Assembly: GCF_019216885.1 (NCBI RefSeq)
Contig: NZ_JAAQRC020000001.1
Coordinates: 6,123,501 to 6,187,500, forward strand
Direction: 5' to 3'
Origin: Methylobacterium sp. SyP6R
GTDB taxonomy: Bacteria > Pseudomonadota > Alphaproteobacteria > Rhizobiales > Beijerinckiaceae
Length of the DNA: 64,000 nucleotides
Position 1 is the first letter of the stretch; every line of letters begins with the position of its first letter. Below the pieces are notes generated by a model. It had not been told where the DNA came from. It saw nothing but the letters and a program-made list of their open reading frames with translations, and did no database searches. Positions 52,924 through 61,700 of the stretch are shown in pieces. The position numbers were made by a program, and so were the translations under genes.

Positions 52924-53927
52924 TAGAAGGCGCTCGCGGCCCAGCCGGAGAGCAGCCCGGCGCCCAGCACCAGCACGAAGGCGGCGGCCCACAATTCGAG
53001 GACGCCGACCGCGATCGCCCCGCCCTGGCCGCGGCCGCCGGCGAGCCGCAGGGCCAGCGCCTTGGCGAAGACCGCGAGCGCCGCCAGCACGCCGGTGGTG
53101 ATCGCGGTGCCGAGCGCCATCGCCAGGGTGGCGGCGATGCCGGCCCACAGGATGCCTTGCGAGAGGGCGAAGACCAGCACCAGCACCGCGCCGGCGCAAG
53201 GCCGCGTGCCGGCGGCGAAGACCACGCCGGCCTGCTCGCGCCAGGTCGTCAGGCGCTCCACCTTGGCTCCGTCGGCAAGACCCGCATGGCCGCAATCGGA
53301 TCCGCAGGCCGGTCCGGCCTCGCGGTTGAGGAGCCGGGCGAGCTGCCCAGCCTTGCGCCAGGTCACCGCCGCCCCGAGCAAGGCCACGCAGGCGAAGCTC
53401 GCGGTCTCGATCATCGTTCCGGCCTGGTTGAGGCCGGACGCGGTCATCCGCAGCAGGACCGCGCCGCCGCCGACCAGCGCCAGGGCGACGACCGCCTGCA
53501 GCAGGGCGGCGAGCAGGCTCAGGGCGAAACCGCGACGCAACGCCCGTTCGCCGGCCATGAGGTAGCCGGCGATCACCGCCTTGCCATGGCCGGGCCCGGC
53601 GGCGTGCAGCACACCGTAGGCGAAGCCGAGGCCGACGAGGGTCAGGGTGCCGTCGCGCCCGGCCTTCACCGCCGACACCGCCGCCTGGAGCGCCCGGGAG
53701 AAACCCGCCTGCATGGCGAGCAGCCAGGCCCCGAGGCTGGTGGCGCCGGTGGGCGCCGCCTCGCGAAAGCCGATGCCGAAGGGCGAGCGCGGCGGAGCCC
53801 GGAAGCCCGGCGCCAGGATGCCGAGCAGGGCCGCCAGCAGTGCGGCGGCCGCCAGCACCGCGAGGGCGGCAAGCCCTAAGCGCTGGAGGGTGCGGGAAGG
53901 GGGATTGAGGCTGAGCGCGGTCAGCAT
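52923..53927 (-). CDS. NicO/HoxN-like nickel/cobalt (metal) exporter
   Basis: The 334-residue membrane protein has about 6 hydrophobic segments. It carries the NicO signature HAAGPGHGKAVIAGYLMAGE at about 108-127 and a second conserved GTRPCAGAVLVLVFALSQGI at about 246-265. A Cys/Asp/His loop (CGSDCGHAG) lies between. The family moves nickel, cobalt or other divalent metals; the metal here is unknown. The TAG stop is shared with the IS630-type element: T and A are the target duplication, G the element. The start overlaps the DUF1007 gene stop by 7 bases, so the two form an operon. Confidence 0.85.
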   Translation of the reverse strand: MLTALSLNPPSRTLQRLGLAALAVLAAAALLAALLGILAPGFRAPPRSPFGIGFREAAPTGATSLGAWLLAMQAGFSRALQAAVSAVKAGRDGTLTLVGLGFAYGVLHAAGPGHGKAVIAGYLMAGERALRRGFALSLLAALLQAVVALALVGGGAVLLRMTASGLNQAGTMIETASFACVALLGAAVTWRKAGQLARLLNREAGPACGSDCGHAGLADGAKVERLTTWREQAGVVFAAGTRPCAGAVLVLVFALSQGILWAGIAATLAMALGTAITTGVLAALAVFAKALALRLAGGRGQGGAIAVGVLELWAAAFVLVLGAGLLSGWAASAF

Positions 53928-54577
53928 GCGACGACGATCCGGTTGGCGAATTGCACCCCGTAGGTCGAGGCGGCGGTCATCGCCTCGAAGAACGCCTCCG
54001 ACATGCCGGTGGCGGCGGGTGCCGGCGCGGCCGTCTTCGGCCGGTGGGCGGTGGCGCGGCAGCCGGCCGGGGCGCCCTTGAGCGTCGCGACGTCGTCGCC
54101 CTCGGCGAGGCTGAAGGCGACGAAGTAGGTCGGGTCGTAGACCTCGAGCGAGGCGGTGCCGGCCAGAGGCGCCTTGAGCGGCACGGTGAAGCGCAGGGTG
54201 AGCTGCCCGTCCGCGAAGGTCATCGCCGGATCGGTCGCGGTGCCGAGATCCTGCTTGCGGCCATTGACCTTCAGCAGCGTGAAGTAGCCCTGCTCGGCCA
54301 GGTTCTCGGCATTGTCGCGGGCGAGCGCCGCCAGCGCCGCCGGGTTGATCGGCCCGGCCGGCGACTGGCCGAGGCCCTGGATCGCGAAGGCGGAATAGGT
54401 CGGATCGAAGGTCCAGGCGTGCCGCACCGCCCGCAAGGCCCCGTCCGGCCCGTAATCGAGTTCGGCCCGGGTGGTGATCCAGACATGGGGATGGGCGAGC
54501 GCCGGCGTCGCCGCGGCGAGAGCCGCAGGCAGAAGACCGGCCAGGAGACCGGCGAGCAGACGGGACGGGCGCAGCAT
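53921..54577 (-). CDS. DUF1007 family periplasmic protein
   Basis: The 218-residue protein has a signal peptide (about 1-28, ending ALA before HPHVWI). The mature N-terminal His-Pro-His motif is typical of the DUF1007 family, and a mature start of HPH can bind metal. Later conserved segments are RHAWTFDPTYSAFAIQGL and GYFTLLKVNG. In many alphaproteobacteria DUF1007 precedes a NicO permease, as here, and is taken as its periplasmic metal-binding partner. It overlaps the permease gene by 7 bases. Confidence 0.85.
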   Translation of the reverse strand: MLRPSRLLAGLLAGLLPAALAAATPALAHPHVWITTRAELDYGPDGALRAVRHAWTFDPTYSAFAIQGLGQSPAGPINPAALAALARDNAENLAEQGYFTLLKVNGRKQDLGTATDPAMTFADGQLTLRFTVPLKAPLAGTASLEVYDPTYFVAFSLAEGDDVATLKGAPAGCRATAHRPKTAAPAPAATGMSEAFFEAMTAASTYGVQFANRIVVAC

Positions 54578-55152
54578 GACAATGTCCTTCGGCGACGCCC
54601 GCCCCTCGTGGTGAAGCGACGGTGAAGCGCGTCGCGCCCCCGGTGGCGCACTGGTCCCGCCGCATTGCGGCGGGAGCGGGGCGGCGGGAACGGGCTTCCC
54701 GACCGGACGGCTCGCGCGGGTCGAACCCTCCCCCCTATGCGGGGGAGGGTGGACCCTGCGTCAGCAGGGGCCGGGAGAGGGGCAGCGCGACGGCGAAGAA
54801 AGTGGCGTCCTTCAGATTGGTCGCGACTTCTCCGGAAGCGTCGTCCCCTCTCCCGGCTCGCTCCGCTCGCCACCCTCCCCCGCAGAGGCTAGCGTGTTCA
54901 CACTTCTCGGTTCGAGAGCTTCTCCGGTGAAGTTCGCGCGCCTCTCCTCCCCCCGGCGATCCCGGGCTTGCCCGGAATCGCTGCAAGTTGTGGGGAGGAG
55001 CTGGAGGTGGGGGTGGTGCCGGATAGAGCGCAGCGGTGCCTCCTGCACCACCCCCACGCGGGATCTTCGATCCCCATAACCCCTCCCCACAAGGGGGAGG
55101 GGAAAGCGCATATTTACAGAGGGTTAGCTCTCGAAGGAGAAGTGTGAATCCG
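54578..55152. other. Intergenic region with nested inverted repeats
   Basis: No gene is seen in 575 bases. A long imperfect inverted repeat spans 54734-54782 and 54845-54888 (GCGGGGGAGGGTGG and CCGGGAGAGGGG units). A second pair, TTCACACTTCTC...TTCGAGAGC (54897-54919) and its complement (55127-55148), encloses about 210 bases that include the CGATCCCGGGC palindrome (54957-54979) also found at 46250. These look like composite, REP-like repeats. Confidence 0.6.
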
Positions 55153-55812
55153 CTAGCCCGCAGAGGGGGGAGGGTTTGGAGCCAAGTCCCCCTCCCCCCG
55201 CACCAATCCCCGCTCCAGCAGGTCCAGGTGCCCGGCCAGGTAGGCCGCGCCGTCCAGGGCGTGGTCGTCGCCGAACATCAGCCGCCAGGTGCAGGCCATG
55301 ATGACCGGGGCGAAGAGCAGGTGGGGGAATTCCTCGGCGGCGGAGGCGCGGAACTCGCCCCGCGCGATCCCGTAGCGGACGACCCGGCGCAAGGCCTCCA
55401 CCTCCGGGCCGATCACCTCGGCGCGCCAGCGCTCGACGAGGTCGGGGAAGCGGCTGACCTCGGCGAGCAGCATCCGGATGATCTCGCGGGTGCGCCGGTC
55501 CTCGACCATCTGGGCGTATTCGAAGGCGAAATGGGTGCGCAGGATCGCCATGGCGGAGCCCTCCGGCGCCGCGGTGAGCGCCGCCAGATGCTCCCGCGAC
55601 GGGCGGCTCATCTCGTGCATGGTGGCGAGGAACAGGTCCTCCTTGCTCGGGAAGTACAGGTAGATCGTGCCCTTGGTGATGCCGGCGCGGGCCGCCACGT
55701 CGTCGAGCTTGGTCGCCGCGAAGCCGCTGCGGGCGAATTCCTCGAACGCCGCCTGCACGATCTCGCCGGGCCGCTCCTCCTTGCGCCGCCGGCGCTGTCC
55801 CGCCACTGCCAT
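55153..55812 (-). CDS. TetR/AcrR regulator of the RND efflux operon
   Basis: The 219-residue protein has an N-terminal TetR DNA-binding domain (IVQAAFEEFARSGFAATKLD, VAARAGITKGTIYLYFPSKE at about 40-60) and a C-terminal TetR_C domain with a helix-rich ligand pocket (MVEDRRTREIIRMLLAEVSR). It is divergent from the RND operon, with a palindromic site 16 bases upstream of its start. It is likely the local repressor that responds to a pump substrate. The inducer is unknown. Confidence 0.9.
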   Translation of the reverse strand: MAVAGQRRRRKEERPGEIVQAAFEEFARSGFAATKLDDVAARAGITKGTIYLYFPSKEDLFLATMHEMSRPSREHLAALTAAPEGSAMAILRTHFAFEYAQMVEDRRTREIIRMLLAEVSRFPDLVERWRAEVIGPEVEALRRVVRYGIARGEFRASAAEEFPHLLFAPVIMACTWRLMFGDDHALDGAAYLAGHLDLLERGLVRGEGDLAPNPPPSAG

Positions 55813-55826
55813 CTCGTGCCCTTATT

Positions 55827-55842
55827 GACTGCCTGGTCAGTT
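55827..55842. promoter_or_regulatory. Palindromic TetR-type operator
   Basis: The sequence TGACTGCCTGGTCAGT contains the inverted arms ACTG (55828-55831) and CAGT (55838-55841). It resembles operators known for AcrR-like repressors of RND pumps (ACTGACC-type arms). Position between the divergent tetR gene and the efflux operon fits dual control. Confidence 0.6.
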
Positions 55843-55880
55843 ATTAGTACGAGATGGGTGTCGCCTTCAAGGAGCGCGCC

Positions 55881-56153
55881 ATGGCCCGCACGGTGATGTG
55901 CCCATCCCGGATCAGCCGGTCCCCTCCAACCCTCCCGGCTCGGCCCGGTTTCACCCGCCTGCCGAACGGTCTCGACCTCCACGCTCCCGCGGCCTCCCGC
56001 GCGCATCCGCTGCTGCCCCGGCGCGGGGCGGTGCCGGCGGCAGCCCTGCTGCTCGTCGCCATCGCCGGCTGGGCCGGGCTCATCGCCTGGACCCGGATCG
56101 ATCCGGTGGCGGCGCCCTGCACGGCCTGCCGGGTCGAACAGAGCGGGCTCTGA
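55881..56153 (+). CDS. Possible small membrane protein (doubtful)
   Basis: A 90-codon frame between the operator and the adaptor gene has one hydrophobic segment near its C-terminus (PAAALLLVAIAGWAGLIAWT) followed by a Cys-x-x-Cys-containing tail (APCTACRVEQSGL). The N-terminal part is Pro/Arg-rich and does not look conserved. It could be a genuine small protein of the efflux operon, or a chance frame. No family is recognised. Confidence 0.3.
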   Translation: MARTVMCPSRISRSPPTLPARPGFTRLPNGLDLHAPAASRAHPLLPRRGAVPAAALLLVAIAGWAGLIAWTRIDPVAAPCTACRVEQSGL

Positions 56154-56356
56154 GCCGGTCATCCCTTTCGCGTTCGCCCCGGCCTGGCGCCGGGGCCTCG
56201 TCACAGATGCGGCGGCGCTTCCCGACCGGGCGGCACGCCACATCTGGAAGGAGCGGCCGCATCCGCCCCCTCGCGGCCGCTCCTTCACATCCGCCCTCCG
56301 CCCGTGCTGTCCTTCGGGGCTTCCCGTCCCACGCCGAACCGGTGCGCTCGACGACC

Positions 56357-57535
56357 ATGACACCCAGCCCGATCCTCCGGGGCCTCCACCGCTCGGCCGT
56401 GACGGCCGCCCTGCTCCTCGCGGGGCAAATCCTCGCGGGCCAAGCCCGCGCCGATGCGCCCACCCCCACGGCCAAGGACACGACCAAGGACGATGCGCGG
56501 CCTGCGGCGCCTGAGACGAAGCCCGCGCCGCCTCCCGGCGCGCCCGCCCAGGTCCGGGTCGTCACCGCGGCGCTCGCCCCGGTCTCGGCCGAGGTCGTGC
56601 TGACCGGCGACATCCAGGCCAAGTTCTCGAGCAACATCGCCTTCCGGGTCAGCGGCAAGATCCAGGAGCGCCTGGTCGAGGTCGGCGAGCACGTCACCGC
56701 CGACCAGGTGCTGGCGCGGCTCGAGCCGCAGGAGCAGCAGGTCAACGTCGACACCGCGCAGGCGGCGCTCGCCTCGGCCGAGGCCCTGCTGACCCAGGCG
56801 AAGGTGAGCTTCGAGCGGCAGCAATCGCTGATGCGCAGCGGCTATACCACCCGCACCGCCTACGACCAGGCCGAGCAGACCCTGCGCACCACCCAGGCCT
56901 CGGTGGAATCCGCCAAGGCGGCTCTGGGCAATGCCCGCGAGCAATTCTCCTATACCGAGCTGAAGACCGGGGTCGCCGGCATGATCACGGCGCGCAACGC
57001 CGAGGCCGGCCAGGTGGTGCAGTCGGGCCAGACGGTGTTCACCCTGGCCCAGGACGGGCCGCGCGACGCGGTGTTCATCGTCTCCGAGACACTGCTCGCC
57101 GAGCCGCCGGAGGGCAAGACGATCGACATCATCCTCCTGTCCGACCCGCGGATACGCACCACCGGCACGGTGCGGGAGATCTCGCCGGCGGTCGATCCGT
57201 CGTCCGGCGGCGTGCGGGTGAAGATCGGACTCTCCAAGGTCCCGCCCGAGATGTCGCTCGGGTCCACCGTGGCGGGCCTCGGCCGCTTCCGCGCCCGGCA
57301 GGCGGTCAGCCTGCCCTGGAGCGCGCTGTTTCGCTGGCAGGACCGGCCGGCGGTCTGGGTGCTCGATCCGGGCAGCGGCACCGTCGCACCGAAGACCGTG
57401 ACCATCGACCGCTACGCCGGCTCGGCCATCGTCCTGTCGGACGGCATCGAGCCGGGCGAGCGGGTGGTGACGGCCGGGATCCAGCTCCTGCGCCCCGGCC
57501 AGACGGTCGCGGTGGTCGGGGAGGACGGACGGTGA
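56357..57535 (+). CDS. RND efflux periplasmic adaptor subunit 1
   Basis: The 392-residue protein is a membrane-fusion (HlyD/AcrA-type) adaptor linking an inner-membrane RND pump to an outer-membrane channel. It has a signal peptide (about 1-32), a Pro/Lys/Asp-rich linker, a lipoyl-like half (RVSGKIQERLVEVGEHVTAD at about 97-116), a coiled-coil hairpin at about 125-195 rich in Ala/Gln/Glu, and the beta-barrel and membrane-proximal domains (TIDIILLSDPRIRTTGTVRE). Its stop overlaps the GTG of the second adaptor gene. It is the first clear gene of the efflux operon. Confidence 0.9.
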   Translation: MTPSPILRGLHRSAVTAALLLAGQILAGQARADAPTPTAKDTTKDDARPAAPETKPAPPPGAPAQVRVVTAALAPVSAEVVLTGDIQAKFSSNIAFRVSGKIQERLVEVGEHVTADQVLARLEPQEQQVNVDTAQAALASAEALLTQAKVSFERQQSLMRSGYTTRTAYDQAEQTLRTTQASVESAKAALGNAREQFSYTELKTGVAGMITARNAEAGQVVQSGQTVFTLAQDGPRDAVFIVSETLLAEPPEGKTIDIILLSDPRIRTTGTVREISPAVDPSSGGVRVKIGLSKVPPEMSLGSTVAGLGRFRARQAVSLPWSALFRWQDRPAVWVLDPGSGTVAPKTVTIDRYAGSAIVLSDGIEPGERVVTAGIQLLRPGQTVAVVGEDGR

Positions 57536-58617
57536 AACACGTCCCCGCCCTCGCCATCCTCGTCCTTCTCGCCGCCTGCCAGGAGAAGAAGGCCGAGGCA
57601 CCGCCGCCGGTGCGCCCGGTGCTCACCACCCGCGTCGAGGTCCGCACCGCCGAGACCTTCGGCCCCTTCGCCGGCACGGTCGAGCCGCGCTACCAGACGC
57701 AAGCCGGGTTCCGGGTGCCGGGCCGGATGGTCGCCCGCGACGTCTATGTCGGCGACCTCGTGCCCAGGGGCGCCCGGCTCGCCGCCCTCGATCCCACCGT
57801 GCTGCAATTCGCCGTCACCCGGGCCCGGGCCGACGTCACCGACGCGGAGGCGCAGCTCGCCAACGCCAATGCCGTCGAGGGGCGCCAGCGCACCCTGTTC
57901 GACGGCGGCAACGTCACCCAGGCCGCCCTCGATTCGGCGGTCGCCACCCGCGACACCGCCGCGGCGCGCCTCGCCCAGGCCAGGGCCGCCCTCCAGAAGG
58001 CGACCGACGAGCTCGGCTACGCCACCCTGAAGGCCGATGTCGACGGGGTGGTGACCGCCTGGAGCGCCGAGGTCGGGCAGGTGGTGAGCGCCGGCCAGGC
58101 CGTGGTGACGCTCGCTCGCCCCGACATCCGCGAGGCGGTGGTCGACATCCCGGACGGGCTGATGGCCGGCATCAAGGCCGGCACCGAGTTCACCGTGACG
58201 CTCCAGGCCGCCCCGACCATCACCGCCAAGGGCCGGGTGCGCGAGATCGGGCCGCTCGCCGACCCGGCGACCCGCACCCGCCGGGTGCGCATGACCCTGA
58301 CCGATCCGCCGGAAGCGTTCCGGCTGGGCACCACCATCACGGTGGCTTTGGCGCGCGCCACACCGCCCCGCATCACCCTGCCGGCCACCGCCCTCCTGCG
58401 GGAGGAGAGCCGCACCAGCGTCTGGGTCGTCGCACCGGACGGCAAATCGGTCGCCCGCCGCGACGTCGCGGTGGTCCCGCCCGCCGACACCGCGCCCCGC
58501 GCCGACGATGCGGTGACCCTGAGCGACGGCCTGAAGGCCGGCGAGACCGTGGTGGTGGCGGGCGTCCACAGCCTGAAGGACGGACAGGCGGTGCGCCTCG
58601 CCGACTCCGGTCTCTGA
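57532..58617 (+). CDS. RND efflux periplasmic adaptor subunit 2 (lipoprotein)
   Basis: The 361-residue protein is a second membrane-fusion adaptor. It has a lipoprotein signal (LAILVLLAACQ, Cys16). Then come a lipoyl-like segment (FRVPGRMVARDVYVGDLVPR at about 62-81), a coiled coil at about 98-160 and barrel domains (TVTLQAAPTITAKGRVREIG at about 223-242). It starts at GTG 57532, overlapping the first adaptor stop (GTGA). Two adaptors with one pump is a known arrangement in VexGHI/MdtABC-like systems with heteromeric parts. Which adaptor contacts the pump is open. Confidence 0.9.
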   Translation: MKHVPALAILVLLAACQEKKAEAPPPVRPVLTTRVEVRTAETFGPFAGTVEPRYQTQAGFRVPGRMVARDVYVGDLVPRGARLAALDPTVLQFAVTRARADVTDAEAQLANANAVEGRQRTLFDGGNVTQAALDSAVATRDTAAARLAQARAALQKATDELGYATLKADVDGVVTAWSAEVGQVVSAGQAVVTLARPDIREAVVDIPDGLMAGIKAGTEFTVTLQAAPTITAKGRVREIGPLADPATRTRRVRMTLTDPPEAFRLGTTITVALARATPPRITLPATALLREESRTSVWVVAPDGKSVARRDVAVVPPADTAPRADDAVTLSDGLKAGETVVVAGVHSLKDGQAVRLADSGL

Positions 58618-58663
58618 CCGCTCCCTGATCTTTTCGCGCGCGGCCCGACGCGGCCCGCCTTCC

Positions 58664-58762
58664 AGAGCAGCGCCCGATCGCGCCGCGATCGGACACCGCT
58701 CCCGGTCTTTGATTGAGCCGCATTTTCTGCGACGAACCGGTATCCCCTTCGTCGGAAAATGC
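58664..58762 (+). repeat. Repeat family 3, intact copy inside efflux operon
   Basis: The AGAGC...CCCGATCGCG...GCTC unit (58664-58700 or so) and the GCATTTT...AAATGC hairpin (58720-58762, 43 bases) lie between the second adaptor gene and the pump gene. It ends 33 bases before the pump start. It is the reverse complement of the copy at 29282-29378. Within an operon it could act as an mRNA stabiliser or processing site. Confidence 0.7.
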
Positions 58763-58795
58763 TCTGACTCCCTTTCAGCGCGAGGCCGCGCCCCG

Positions 58796-61700
58796 ATGAA
58801 GTCGTTCAACCTCTCCGAATGGGCGCTGTCGCACCGCTCCTTCGTCTGGTTCCTGATGGTGGTGGCGATCGTCGCCGGCGCGATGTCGTACCGCAAGCTC
58901 GGCCGCGAGGAGGACCCGGCCTTCGCGATCAAGACCATGGTGGTGCAGGCGGTGTGGCCCGGCGCCACGATCAGCGACACCCTCGACCAGGTCACCGACC
59001 GGATCGAGAAGGAGCTGCAGCAGATTGGCGCGGTCGACTACACAAGGAGCTACACCACGCCCGGCCAGGCGACGGTGTTCGTGAACCTGCGCGACACCAC
59101 CCCGCCGCAGACGATCCCGTGGCTGTTCTACCAGGTCCGCAAGCGCCTCGGCGACATCAAGGGCACCTTCCCGCAGGGCATGCAGGGCCCGTTCTTCAAC
59201 GACGAGTTCGGCGACGTCTACGGCAACGTCTACGCCTTCACGGCGGACGGGCTGTCGATGCGCCAGCTGCGGGATTACGTCGAGACGGTCCGCACCCGGA
59301 TCATCAAGGTGCCGAGCATCGGCAAGACCCAGATCATCGGCGCCCAGAACGAGGTGATCTATCTCGGCTTCTCGACCCGCAAGCTCGCCGGCCTCGGCGT
59401 CGACGTGCAGTCGCTGATCAAGACCCTGCAGGCCCAGAACGCGGTGGCGCCCTCGGGCGTGATCCAGGCCGGGCCGGAGCGGGTCTCGGTCCGGGTCGGC
59501 GGCCAGTTCACCGACGAGAACAGCCTGAAGGCGATCAACCTGCGGGTCAACGACCGCTTCTTCCGCCTCTCGGACGTCGCCGAGATCGAGCGCGGCTACA
59601 CCGACCCGCCCGAGGCGCTCTTCCGCTACAACGGCCGGCCGGCGATCGGCCTCGCCATCGCCATGCAGCAGAGCGGCAACCTGCTCGAATTCGGCGAGGC
59701 CCTGAAGTCCCGCATGCGCCAGGTCGAGGCGGAACTCCCCGTCGGCGTCGGCATCCACCTCGTCTCGGACCAGCCCAGGATCGTCGAGGAGGCGGTCGGC
59801 GGCTTCACCAAGGCCCTCGTCGAGGCGGTCGTGATCGTGCTCGTGGTCTCGTTCCTGAGCCTCGGGATGCGGGCCGGCCTCGTGGTGTCGTTCTCGATCC
59901 CGCTGGTGCTCGCCATCGTGTTCGTCATCATGGAGGTGATGGGGGTCACGCTGCAACGCATCTCGCTCGGCGCCCTCATCATTGCCCTCGGCCTCCTCGT
60001 CGACGACGCGATGATCACCGTCGAGATGATGGTGGCGCGGCTGGAGGCCGGGGACAGCCTGCACAAGGCCGCGACCTTCGCCTACACCTCCACCGCCTTC
60101 CCGATGCTCACCGGCACGCTCGTCACCGTGGCGGGCTTCCTGCCGATCGGCTTCAACGGCTCGGCGGCGGGCGAGTACACCTACTCGCTGTTCGTGGTGA
60201 TCGCGGCCTCGCTCCTCGTCTCCTGGGTGGTGGCGGTTTTGTTCGCGCCGCTCATCGGCGTGAAGATCCTGCCGAAGACCATGAAGGGCCACCACGAGAA
60301 GCCGAGCCGCCTGCTCAACGGCTTCAGGGCCCTGCTGCTGCCGGCGATGCGCTTCCGCTGGGTGACGGTCGCTTCCTGCGTCGGCCTGCTCGGGCTCGCG
60401 GTGGTCGGCATGGGCCACGTCCAGCAGCAATTCTTCCCGGCCTCCGACCGGCCCGAGGTGCTGGTCGACATGACCCTGCCGCAGAACGCCAGCATCAGTG
60501 AGACCAAGGCGCAGATGGACCGGTTCGAGCTGGCCCTGAAGGGCGACCCCGAGATCAAGCGCTGGAGCTCCTATGTCGGCCAGGGCGCGATCCGCTTCTA
60601 CCTGCCCCTCGACCAGCAGCTCTCCAACGCCTTCTTCGGCCAGATCGTGATCGAGACCGTGTCGCTGGAGGCCCGCGACCGCACCATGGCGCGGCTCAAC
60701 GCGCTCGCCCGGCGCGACTTCGTCGGCACCGACGTGTTCATCCATCCCCTCGACCTCGGCCCCCCGGTCGGTCGGCCGATCCAGTACCGCATCAGCGGCC
60801 CCGACCTGCAGGTGGTGCGGGCGCAGGCGCTGAAACTCGCCAACCTGGTGGCGCAGAACCCGCATGTCGGCCTGCCGACCTTCGACTGGAACGAGCCCGG
60901 CAAGGTCCTGCGGGTCGAGATCCTGCAGGACAAGGCGCGCCAGCTCGGCGTGACCTCGCAGGACATCGCCGGCATCCTCAACGGTGTCGTCGGCGGCACC
61001 ACGATCACCCAGGTCCGCGACGCGATCTACCTCGTCGACGTGGTCGGCCGGGCGCAGGGGCCGGAGCGCCGCTCCGTCGACACGCTCCAGAGCCTGCAGG
61101 TGCCGACCGCCGGCGGCGCCACCGTGCCGCTGCTCGCCTTCGCCAAGATCCATTACGACCTCGAACAGCCGATCGTCTGGCGCCGGGACCGGATGCCGAC
61201 CATCACGGTGCGCGCCTCGATCACCGACACGACCCAGCCGCCGACGGTCGTCGACGCGCTCGCCCCCGCCATGGCGCAGTTCCGCTCCGAGCTGCCGGAC
61301 GGCTACGACGTCGCGACCGGCGGCGCCGTGGAGGAGGCCGCGAAGGGCCAGGGCCCGATCGCCGCGGTGGTGCCGGTGATGCTGCTGGTGATGGCCTTCT
61401 TCCTGATGGTGCAGCTCCAGAGCGTCCAGAAGCTCTTCCTCGTCTCGAGCGTGGCGCCGCTCGGCCTCATCGGCGTCGTCGCGGCCCTTCTGCCGTCGGG
61501 CGCCCCGATGGGCTTCGTGGCGATCCTCGGCATCCTGGCGCTGATCGGCATCATCATCCGCAACGCCGTGATCCTAGTGACCCAGATCGACGAGTTCGAG
61601 GCCGAGGGCATGAATCCCTGGGACGCGGTGGTGGAGGCGACCTGCCACCGCATGCGCCCGATCCTGCTCACCGCGGCCGCCGCGAGCCTCGGCATGATCC

